Shown in pieces: positions 55,146-64,000 of a stretch of 64,000 bases of DNA. The notes below the pieces were generated by a model. It saw only the letters and a program-made list of their open reading frames with translations, was not told the origin of the DNA and ran no database searches. A program made the position numbers and the translations under genes. The DNA is taken from the NCBI GenBank assembly GCA_027924585.1, contig BSBM01000764.1, positions 4,226,501 through 4,290,500 on the forward strand. The letters run 5' to 3'. Positions within the stretch are counted from its first letter, which is position 1. The number at the start of each line of letters is the position of its first letter. The stretch comes from Larix kaempferi. Taxonomy: Eukaryota; Streptophyta; Pinopsida; Pinales; Pinaceae.

Positions 55146-56004
55146 TACATTTCCTGTCATAAATACATATACTATAACCTGTATGCATCAGTAATTACTC
55201 ACGGCTATTATCCTGGACCAGCCTTCTACACTTCTCTATCCTGGTGTTTGCTGCCCGCTCTGTTTAGTTTCGAACCCATGACCTGTTATGTTCCTTAACA
55301 ATTCTTGGTCAATTAATTCCAGTCCCTTTCAATGCACACCCTGTATTGTCAGTTGGGAATGAGAACTCCGTACAGTGATCGGTATGGCTCATGGCCATCC
55401 TTGTCCTTGGGACCGCTCAACCAGCGTCCCTCCTTCTTGGTACCCCGTGGACCCATGTTTATGACATTGCCGACTTTCTTTTTTTTGTTTTTCCCTTTTT
55501 TGGTTGCGTTTGCATCTTAAAACTTTTATCTTTTGATGTTTTGTTGACACATTTCGGGGAAGAGATATTTTATGATGTCAGTTGTGTGTTTTGTAGTAGA
55601 ATTGATTTAGTTAGATTGATTTTTCATTTTGTTTGTTGTTCTTGGTCATATTTGGATAAGAGAATAGCAATGTTTAAAATATGAACCTAAAATGTTTGCG
55701 TTAAGTTTGATTTTAAATTAAAACATGATGTGAATTTGTATACAACATGAAATAACAAATATAAAAAGCATATAATCGTCAAATTTCCAATTAACAGATA
55801 TAGAAAATTTGAAATTCCAGACCTCCGCCGAGAGCCTGCCTCTGTTTGGTTATTGTTCGTCGCCCAGTACCCTCAATATTCCATTGTATTTTATGTGTAA
55901 TTTTTGGTTGAAAAAAGGAAAGTACTTTGAAGTTCACGGGAACCTTTAACGAAGAAGGTATAAATGCACGTTAAAGCATTAAAGTCATGCACAGGGTACA
56001 ATAT

Positions 56005-56190
56005 ACTCCATTTGTTTTTTCTTGAATTTGTTTTAAATCGTCTCTCACTCATGTAAACGACTTTGGTTTTTTCTTGAATTCGTTTGAATCATATCGAATA
56101 ATGTAAAGGAGTTGACAGTGTTTTTTTCTTGAATTCGTTTGAATCATATCGAATAAAGCAAAGGAGTAAGTTTTTTCTTGAATGATGGAA
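56005..56190. repeat. ~52-bp repeats upstream of the DUF247 gene, four copies
   Basis: ttttttcttgaat recurs at about 56015, 56067, 56122 and 56172, with tcgtttgaatcatatcgaata shared by the middle copies. The array ends about 450 bp before the DUF247 start codon. It lies in what would be the promoter or 5' leader. Confidence 0.75.
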
Positions 56191-56636
56191 ATGGGAATCA
56201 GTCTTTATAGTTAGTTTGCTTCCATTTACATTTATTCTCTTTTTATTTCTTTCTTTTAAAAGGCTTTGTATATTTTTTCAATTCTTGAAACAACAAATCA
56301 TGTGGCGATTAACGAAAGCGATGGATAAAACAACGAAAGACTAGAAACATTCAATTAAGCACTAGACTTCAAAATGTACAGACGTGAAACACCGACCATT
56401 TTACATGCTTATTCAAATTTATCAAAAACCTTCGAAGTCTACAGCTAACAATAGGTCCAGCAACTCCCCAAACTATGGTCACTACGTGTCCAAACGTGAG
56501 CATTAAAGCCCTGTGTATAGTTTCTTGTGAATCAATAAAAAGAGCTTCATATCATCTCTCTGAGAGTTATTTCCTAACATTTTTCTACTATTTCGTTTCA
56601 GGAAGCAGAGCTCCTCCTGTTCTCCGACCCTCAAAG

Positions 56637-58352
56637 ATGGAATCCAGCACTAACGTTGTTATACCGAAGATCGACGAAAAATGTTGGGTTATGCAAATTA
56701 AGGAATCCCTGGATGATGTAAGACAACAAGAAGAAGTGGAGGAGTTGCGTGTGTCCGTGTTTCAGGTCCCGAAAGAGTTATTAGCAGTGAAGCGGGAGGC
56801 GTACATTCCCCAGTTTGTTTCCATCGGACCCTATCACCGTTGGGGATGTCATCTCGACGATCATATGGAACGCTACAAACTGGAAGCTGCTTGTAGATTT
56901 CAGAAAAGAATCAACGGATCCAACTTTGAGACCGTCGTTGTGGAGGAGTTCAAGAAGCACGACAAGCAAATCCGGAGATGCTATCACAAGTTGATCGAAT
57001 ACAAGGAAGAAACCTTGGCGTGGTTCATGGCATTGGACGCCGCCTTTCTTCTCGAACATTTGCAGTCTTATGTGAGAAATGCCGACCAAAGCTCCTGCAC
57101 GGACTTCAAGCAGCTGGGACGAGATTTAGATCTATATGGCACCATCTCTGCCCGAAACGCCATTGCCAGAGATGTGATGATGCTGGAAAATCAACTGCCG
57201 CTCTTTCTTTTGCAAAAGCTTTTGGAGTTGCAGTTTGAGGGTTCTAAAGCCAACGCTGAGGAGAGGCTCCGAAGGCTGCTAAGACTTGTATGCCACGAAT
57301 TATCTCCTTTCACCTTCAAGTTACCCGAAGATTCGAAGCTCAGTATAGACAAAAGAGGACACTTGCTGGAGGCGTTGTACTACTCAATCGTTCCTCTTTC
57401 CAGCAATCAAAACCCTAGTCTAACTGAACAAGAAATTAGCGATGCGTCTGATGCATCCGACGTGTCAACCTTTATACACGAGTCTGAACAAGAAAACGAT
57501 GCGCCTGTTGCATCCGACGTGTCAACGGTTTCACGATTATGCTTCAGTTTAGTATGGGAGACTCTCTCCGCTTTCAAGGTTGGCCCTGCCAGAGCGCTGA
57601 ACGGGAGGCCTCTGCAAGTTGTGAAGAGGTTGCCCTTTGCTACTCTTTGGAAACTACCTGTTCTGCGTTCGTTTAAGAGACGCTTGGCTTTTACTGACAA
57701 TGAAGATGCCAACAAAACTAAGGAGGAGGGAGAAGTGGAAGAATCCTCTGTTCAGTTCATACCGCCCAGGAGAGACGAATTGGTTATTCCATCTGTGGCC
57801 GATTTATACTTTGCAGGTGTCAGATTCTCTGTTACCGATGGGGACCTCACCAAAATACGATTTGATAAGGAAACTGCCACTCTTTATCTCCCAGAAATAA
57901 AGTTGGGCACCAACACAGATGTGATCCTCAGAAATCTGGTCGCATTCGAAGCTTATGTGGCACCTGGTGGGCTTGTTTTCAGACGATACATCGATTTCAT
58001 GAACGGGATGATTGACACAGAAGAAGATGTGAGATTGCTGAGCAAAAGGGGAATTATTTCCAACCACCTTCAAAATAACATAGAGGTTGCCAACCTTTTT
58101 AACAGCATGGGTAAGTGCGCTGATCTCACAAAAGTTGCTTATCTGGACAAAGTTATAAAGGATTTAAATCGTTATCATAAGAATCGATGGAAAGTTGTGG
58201 TCGTGGAATCTGCGAACAAATTTGTATTCAGGTCCTGGAAATTTCTATCTCTTGTAGCTGCAACGATACTTTTGCTCCTGACATGCCTGCAGGCATTCTG
58301 CTCTGTCTATGATTGCACGTGCTCTGTCTCTAAGTGCAAAATGCCCCGCTAA
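56637..58352 (+). CDS. DUF247 (UPF0481) family membrane protein
   Basis: This intact frame gives 571 residues from the ATG at 56637. That Met has a good context (A at -3, G at +4). An in-frame ATG at 56475 exists, but the sequence between contains a polypyrimidine stretch and tttcag near 56600 resembling a splice acceptor, so it is probably leader. DUF247 (PF03140) motifs in order: VFQVPKELL, REAYIPQFVSIGPYHRWG, RYKLEAACRF, MLENQLPLFLLQKLLEL, IPSVADLYFAGVRF, NLVAFEAYV, GIISNHLQNNIEVANLFNSM. One C-terminal hydrophobic helix (SLVAATILLLLTCLQAFCSV) would anchor it. A Ser/Asp-rich linker with an imperfect 20-residue duplication (ASDVSTF and ASDVSTV) sits mid-protein. Most family members have no known biochemical role; some act in grass self-incompatibility. 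It is the only clearly functional gene here. Confidence 0.93.
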   Translation: MESSTNVVIPKIDEKCWVMQIKESLDDVRQQEEVEELRVSVFQVPKELLAVKREAYIPQFVSIGPYHRWGCHLDDHMERYKLEAACRFQKRINGSNFETVVVEEFKKHDKQIRRCYHKLIEYKEETLAWFMALDAAFLLEHLQSYVRNADQSSCTDFKQLGRDLDLYGTISARNAIARDVMMLENQLPLFLLQKLLELQFEGSKANAEERLRRLLRLVCHELSPFTFKLPEDSKLSIDKRGHLLEALYYSIVPLSSNQNPSLTEQEISDASDASDVSTFIHESEQENDAPVASDVSTVSRLCFSLVWETLSAFKVGPARALNGRPLQVVKRLPFATLWKLPVLRSFKRRLAFTDNEDANKTKEEGEVEESSVQFIPPRRDELVIPSVADLYFAGVRFSVTDGDLTKIRFDKETATLYLPEIKLGTNTDVILRNLVAFEAYVAPGGLVFRRYIDFMNGMIDTEEDVRLLSKRGIISNHLQNNIEVANLFNSMGKCADLTKVAYLDKVIKDLNRYHKNRWKVVVVESANKFVFRSWKFLSLVAATILLLLTCLQAFCSVYDCTCSVSKCKMPR

Positions 58353-61300
58353 CCCTTTTGAACACTAAACAGGAGGTACGTACCAGAGTCTAATTGTGAT
58401 TAGCAGCAAAGTAATTAGTCGATATGTTATAAGTTGATTGCAACTTTATCCGATTCATGTCAATGTGTTATTTGAAAAATAGATCTCTGGATTAGGTTTT
58501 GATTTTGTGAAATGAATATCTGCAAGGTGAACAGTTGTGAGCATACAGATCAGTAAAGTAAGTTGTATGACATTCGGAGAAAAAAGCGGAAGATGGCGAT
58601 AGTCATGCAATGCATTTATCAAATCCATGACGTGCTAAGAGACTGTCGACGTGCATATTATTAATTTAGGTGAGAATGTCCTGTATAATTGTATTAATTT
58701 AGGTGATCCTTGCAGTATTTAAGTCTTATTATAAAGCTTTTGGTAGCTTGATGTTTACATTCAGAATGAATGATGTGTATTCATGAATGGTGTGTATTGA
58801 TTGAATGAGTAGTGTATACTCTTCATATACACGTACGTACATTTTAAATATATACATATATTATTATAGTTGCCCAGGCAGGGATATTGTAATCGACTAA
58901 TTGCCAATTTCTTTTGACTTTTAATTAGTTTTAAAAATTTGAAACTATTTCTATAATGTTTTGTAAAGTTGTAAAAAAAGTTTATATTAAATTAAATATT
59001 AAGAAATTTAAAAATTAATTTTATGTTTTTTGAAAATATAAATTCTTTTTTATAATAAATATAAAAGGATTATTTTTATCTGAATTAAAATAAAATTAAT
59101 TTTAAAATTTTAAATTAAAACTACCAAATGCCAAGTTTCTATGTATTTATAGCGATCCTTAAACACCAGACAGACTCCTCGCCTTTAAGACGTAAGACGA
59201 GTATGTGCTTTCTCGCATTGTAATGTGAACTTGGAATGGTTCCACACATTCTGGAATAATCAACCATAAATTACAACGTTTTGTTATTTATCCTTTCAAA
59301 TTTTATTTTTTCTAGATAACTAAACATATATTCTCTACCATTATCTCATGCCTCTCACAAAGGGACCACTTCTGATGAGATAATTGTAACCAGTTGTTGA
59401 TTATGGCATCAGTCGCGATACCTGTAAGCATAAATAGAGAAGGAATGAAACAATACTCACTGACCAGCAGCATTAGGGTCCTTGCATGAGCATAGTACAC
59501 TATTACAATAATGATACATATGGGCTGCATTTTCATCTCCAACATTAGATGGGCTAGTAATATTGATCAAATTTCTTCTGTGGGAAAATAATTTCGACAA
59601 ATAAACTATTTTATAGCAGTAGAAACAAAAATCAAACATGGATATATGAGCATGGAAGCTTTCATAGTGTGTTCACATTGTGCTTGATTTTTTGGATTTT
59701 GCATTGTGTTTGAATTTAAAAATGATTGTGTTTAAAGTCTGACAAAGTGCAAAATCCAAAAGATCAAGCAGAATTTTTGGATACCCAATTCTATTGACAG
59801 AGGATGCTTGATTTTCTGGATTTTACACTGTGTCAAAGTTTAACCAAAATAATTCTTAAAATAGTAACCGTTATAACGAGTACTGATCAACTTTAGATAC
59901 TGACAACCTGAAAAACCAAAAATGCATAGTTTCTAGCTTCAATTTGTTCCTGTCTACAACAGTTAAAGTTCTGTAAAGGGCTAGATAACCGAGGAAGTTA
60001 AATGCTATTAAAAATTCAAAAGGATACAGATAGACCATGGATATTCTCTGCTTTATTTGTTTTTAATTAGGATTTTTTTTAAATAGGATTATCGATAAAG
60101 ACAAATCAAAACTCATATTACATATTACTCTTCTCTTCAGAAATTATTCTTTACGGTTAATGCTTTCCTCAGTTTATTCTGCTTTGCAATGTTTTTTTAA
60201 TGTCTTTGGCTCCTCTCCGTTGTTCAACCACTTTTAAATTATTCTTTGCGTTCATGTTTCTTAGTTGTTTTAGTATGAAGATGGGTTTCTAGCAGTGCCC
60301 TGAAGTGGTCTTCGAACTTTGCAATTTAAAAGAAGGTCTTCAAATACATCAGGGAAGGACGAGTATTGAAAAATGTTGAAAGAAGGTTGCATGTTTCTGA
60401 CTAGGCTTAGGAGAAAAGTTAAAATATATCAGAAAAAGCGGATAGGCCAGAGTTATAGGAATTATGGACTTTGATGGGGTGGGGGCAAACAACTGTTACT
60501 TGGAACTATAAATCAAAAATTAAAGAAATATTTGACTTTAATATTAGCCAAAACCTTAACATTTGAGATATAAGAGACTTTGATAAATCAAAATAACTTG
60601 CAACATGCAACCATTTTCAGTATATCATTTCTTTTGAAAAATATATATTATATTATTAAAAAAAATGGATTTTCTTTAAAGATATATTATATTAAAATTA
60701 GAAATTGAAATAAACTATATATTAATTATAAAAATAATTAAATATTTTTTATTCATATATAATATTTTAATATGCTTTTTTTTTAATATCATTATAAAAT
60801 AATCAAAGTTGACAACATTATATATGACAAGGTTCATTATAAGATTGTGAAACCATGGATATTTGTTGGTAGAATATTTATGAGTGGAAATCTGAAAATA
60901 TAGTGGTGGAACCATGATCATTGTTTACAAAACCATGAAAAAAGTTGGTGCAACCGTAAAAATTTGATGGGACCACGAACATTTGATGGTGGAACCATGA
61001 ACAAAAAAATTCTAAAACACTTTAATATCTGAATAAAGATTATACTAATGGTTTAATAAAGATAACTATAATTTTAAATTTAAAGATTACAAATTCTTCT
61101 TATTCAATATTTCACTTTGGAGTCAACTTCGTCAATTATGTAGACAAAATTAAATCATGTCATCTAAGGGAAGAATGTCATCTGTATATAGAAACCATCT
61201 TCAACCTTGTAGCAAAGGTTGAAATCCGCATCATCCGTGGTGATCATTAAACTCATCAAATGACTATCGATCCTGGGTACCTGTATAGAGCTTTCTTCAA

Positions 61301-62309
61301 TCATGTGATTCTCTATCGAATCCTGGGAGTTTGCTCGATTCACACTTCTTCTTTAATTACACCATTAAGAAAACAGTCTTGTCTAGCCACTTGGAGCAAA
61401 CATCTTATCATGATTCTCTCTCTTTCTAAGAGAATCCTCTAACTACGAGCCTTCTATAATACGTTTGATTTGTAAGTCTTTTTGTTGAACATCCATCACT
61501 TGTTCTTTGGAACACGTGTTCATCATCCTTCTTTTGTAGATCATAGCACATGATCTTTCCTACAAATCAAGGTTACTTACATGATTAGTAATACTTCATA
61601 ATCATCACATCATGTTGACATGATAACCTATTGTGCATACAACTATTACGAGCAATATCATTTACTTTTCAGAGATTCAAGAGGTAATTCAAATAACAAC
61701 TCAAATACTTATCTTGTATGTTTGTGTGGTTTCCCCCTCTTGATAGCATCGTGATTATATGTCTTTGAACTTCTATCCATCTGGGACCACTATGCATGCT
61801 GAAGTGTGCACTAGTGTTATCATTGTGTCATCCTCAAGATCTCGCACATAATCATACATACTGTCAAGCACTCTATTTGCAGATAAATTAATACCAAACA
61901 CACAGAGTATATGAAATTTATTGTCAACCCGAGAAAGTCTTTTTATTTCAAAGGATAAGTGCACAATATATGCTTAAACACAAAACCATTAGAAGTGAAT
62001 ACTTTTATCTTCTATCATTCATGTTCATCCCAAGAATCTATGCAATCCCAATTGCCTTCTAACTGCTATACTATAATTCTTTTCTATTATGCATCAAGAA
62101 GAAATGGTATCAGATCTAATCAACGATTGCAAAAAGGAAATCTCATTCGCATTCTAAAATAATCACTTGTCTAATCTAATCAAGCTGGGAATCATAAAGC
62201 ATGAACTGAACATTACTCTAGAATTTCAAATGAAAGAGATTGAAGCAACTGTTCTAAGAAACTGAATTGCAAAATAGAAATCAATCAACACATAACAGGA
62301 AAGCTAAAT
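58353..62309. other. AT-rich region downstream of DUF247
   Basis: No gene is recognised. Around 60870-61005 a degenerate ggtggaaccatgaacat word repeats several times. A fold-back at 59681-59770 is listed separately. The final five bases, taaat (62305-62309), would be the target duplication of the next LTR element. Confidence 0.5.
59681..59833. repeat. Short inverted and direct repeat cluster
   Basis: tgcttgattttttggatttt (59681) is inverted as aaaatccaaaagatcaagca (59751-59770) and repeats directly as tgcttgattttctggatttt (59808). The inverted pair forms a stem of about 25 bp with a loop of about 40. This could be the relic of a small fold-back element. Confidence 0.75.
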
Positions 62310-63283
62310 TGTAAGAGCTCCTGGGATCACGTCTCAACTGGAGGATGAACACGGCAGTGTGAACAGAAATTGAAATGTGTAAAGCAACCCTGACTCAGTC
62401 GACTATTATTCTATACCATTCACCAATCTCACAGAAATTTAATCTTTTACTGAGAAATCCACACAATAAATATTGCTGCTGCGTGCAAAAGAAAGAACAA
62501 AGCATCACACAATAAGAAAGATAAAATCCTAATTTAACTCAGCAATCTCTGTGGAAGACGGGCCCAGTCTTCACACAGAGACGCTGGTTGAACAACACCC
62601 TCTTTAACTCAAAAGTAACCCCTTATATTAACAGAAGAATGGGTACACAGTTTGGCTTGGCTGCTAATACAAAATAAATTAATTGTTTGCTGTTCAACCC
62701 CTGGGTCGAGGCAACTCCCCATATTTATACATACAAATTGTAACATCTAATCCTATAATTGGGCAGCCATGAAGATCTCTGATCTTCAGGCGCCCTAAAT
62801 AACTAGCTGTTACCATGCGTGGCAGAACAGAAATATCCAAATATGAGAAAGTTATTAATTGACCCAAGAGTGACGGTCCTTCCAGCTTACAGCTAGACTC
62901 GAGCAGAAACATACTTAAGATAGCAAATTCTGTTACAACTACCCTGTCACAGCTGTGTTTTGATTGATGATTCGAGCCCCAAGGATCCCTTCTATAAGCA
63001 ATGAACGTCCCTTCCTTCATGACTTGTTCAGCTCCGATCTTCCTGGAGTCTATTTGTCTCAACTACCTTCATAAATCGCATCATGTTAGCACAAATTAAG
63101 AGATGCACAGCTTTAATTATCACAATCATAAGTATTAATACAATAAAACAATAATCGGCCATACCTTGGTAATTTGGGGAATAAGATGAGGACAATAAGT
63201 CTAATTGCCAAGATAATTGGTGTAGGACAAGGGCAGGGAAGATGATAAATGATGATAAAAAAGGGCCAATTCTGGGCTCAACA
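62310..63283 (-). repeat. 3' LTR of the right-edge element
   Basis: In minus orientation it starts TGTTGAGCCC (63283) and ends GAGCTCTTACA (62310), with TGT/ACA ends. A minus-strand TATAAATAT box lies at about 62721-62729. The purine-rich stretch GTTGGGGGGAGA (63284-63295 complement) is the adjoining polypurine tract. Confidence 0.75.
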
Positions 63284-63295
63284 TCTCCCCCCAAC

Positions 63296-64000
63296 TACCC
63301 TGTTGCATGTCCTCATGCAACAACCTGCATCTGAATCGTGAACTGAGCTCTATCCAGGAGAGAGGAAGGAATGTAGGGAACTCAGGCATCTCATCTATCT
63401 TTTGAAAGGCTTCTGTGAGTAACCCAGCATCTTCCAACTTCACTGTTTCCCTTCCACTGCTACTTGCTGATATCTGGGAATGCACTTGGTGTGGTGGGAA
63501 TCTTTCTGCGGTCTCATTATGCTATGCCTGGGGGAGTTGAAAAAAAATCCTCAATCCGAATCCAACTCAATGACATCTCTAGGAGGTGGAAGCACTGGTT
63601 CTTGTGGGACAATGTCTTCCAGCACATCTAATTTTAACAGGAGAGTTGCTGGTTCTTGTGTAACAGCAACATCCTTTAAACCTTCTTCAGCAGCTACCTT
63701 TATTGCTTTTGGAGACACTGGTTCTTGTGTAACAGTGTCTTCTTTGTCCTTCTGCTGCTGAGACTGGATATCCTTTTCAAATTGCAGCTCCTCCTCCAAG
63801 ATTTCAGTGTCACCGGAGCATGGTGTCTATACCTGTTCATCTTCACTCCACTGTGTATCAGGAATGATATCCACTCCCAGGTTATCTTCCAACTGCAATT
63901 CAGGAGTTCTTGCTGCAGCTTCCAAGGATGTTGGTTCTTGTGTAGCAACATCCTGGCTTACCTCTTCATCCTTCTTTTGCTGCAACTCCTCTTCTATGAG
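63296..64000 (-). pseudogene. 3' coding part of the right-edge element, acidic repeat protein
   Basis: One minus-strand frame runs from the window edge to a stop near 63548, with one internal stop around 63830. The product is rich in Glu, Gln and Asp. It repeats a TQEP-centred unit: DVATQEPTSLEAA, DTVTQEPVSPKAIKVAAEE, DVAVTQEPATLL, DIVPQEPVLPPP. At DNA level ggttcttgtgt recurs at 63597, 63650, 63718 and 63931. Below the stop, another frame gives HEDMQQGSWGEMLSP, a segment I associate with plant LTR elements only loosely. No function can be assigned. Confidence 0.45.

Larger units (their letters stand above)
50441..56000. other. Low-coding region with short tandem duplications
   Basis: No gene is recognised. 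Small duplications are visible: 32-bp units at 51118 and 51150; ~113-bp units at 51796 and 51909; 71-bp units at 54421 and 54492; 37-bp units at 54595 and 54632; and 86-bp units at 54973 and 55059. A less AT-rich block at 52600-53130 holds short open frames (for example 52613-52843) that resemble no family I know. A lysine-alanine run (AKAKAKAK) occurs in an open frame at 53977-54231. Confidence 0.5.
62310..64000 (-). mobile_element. LTR retrotransposon, minus strand, running off the window
   Basis: A ~974-bp LTR (62310-63283) is followed on the plus strand by a polypyrimidine tract and then coding sequence readable on the minus strand. In minus orientation the order is coding 3' end, polypurine tract, 3' LTR. 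The rest of the element lies beyond 64000. No diagnostic pol motif is in view, so the superfamily is unassigned. Confidence 0.75.

Noticed and set aside
55250-55290. ttcgaacccatgacc as a tRNA or SINE B-box
   Set aside because: No A-box, acceptor pairing or cloverleaf could be formed around it.
62085-62125. tggtatcagatc as a retrotransposon primer-binding site
   Set aside because: Two mismatches to the tRNA-Met site and no LTR edge or gag next to it.

Overview
The window looks like intergenic chromatin from a large, repeat-rich plant nuclear genome. It contains Ty1/copia and Ty3/gypsy LTR retrotransposons primed by initiator tRNA-Met, a plant-type LINE RNase H, satellite arrays, and one intact gene of the plant DUF247 family. 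A gymnosperm-like genome would fit the old, point-mutated and nested elements. That is an impression; no species can be named from the sequence alone.

Layout. 1-0.8 kb: 3' end of a LINE with its RNase H domain. 0.8-1.65 kb: two related fold-back palindromes and a 113-bp duplication. 1.83-6.18 kb: two unrelated satellites side by side, one of ~358 bp (about 8 units) and one of 166 bp (about 8.6 units). The second is cut by a ~1.5 kb insertion and reappears at 7.68 kb. 7.7-10.8 kb: little recognisable. 10.78-18.65 kb: a decayed copia element (copia-1) with both LTRs, split inside its RT/RNase H region by a 1,311-bp solo LTR. 18.9-20.0 kb, minus strand: a degenerate transposase-like gene readable in one frame through many stops. 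23.16-31.61 kb: a minus-strand copia element (copia-3), short inside, whose upstream LTR was hit by a full-length plus-strand copia (copia-2, 25,295-31,401). 32.0-36.3 kb: a minus-strand gypsy integrase remnant invaded by a second minus-strand element with a 1.69-kb LTR and a gag-like reading frame. 37.1-41.6 kb: minisatellites, a plus-strand gypsy remnant lacking its RT, then a minus-strand plant-mobile-domain-like pseudogene. 45.8-50.4 kb: a truncated plus-strand gypsy with its 5' LTR. 50.4-56.2 kb: AT-rich DNA with several short tandem duplications. 56.6-58.35 kb: an intact DUF247 membrane-protein gene. 62.3-64 kb: 3' LTR and 3' coding end of another minus-strand LTR element running off the window.

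Taken together, only the DUF247 gene looks functional. Several dead elements (copia-2, the minus-strand gypsy integrase, the transposase-like pseudogene) keep a single frame over 1-4 kb and are broken only by stop codons. This fits cytosine-deamination decay with few indels. No cooperating gene set or operon-like system is visible. The most unusual items are the transposase-like pseudogene, the adjacent satellites (one built from ~20-bp submonomers), the stop-only decay, and LTR sequence blocks that stay conserved while their surroundings diverge.
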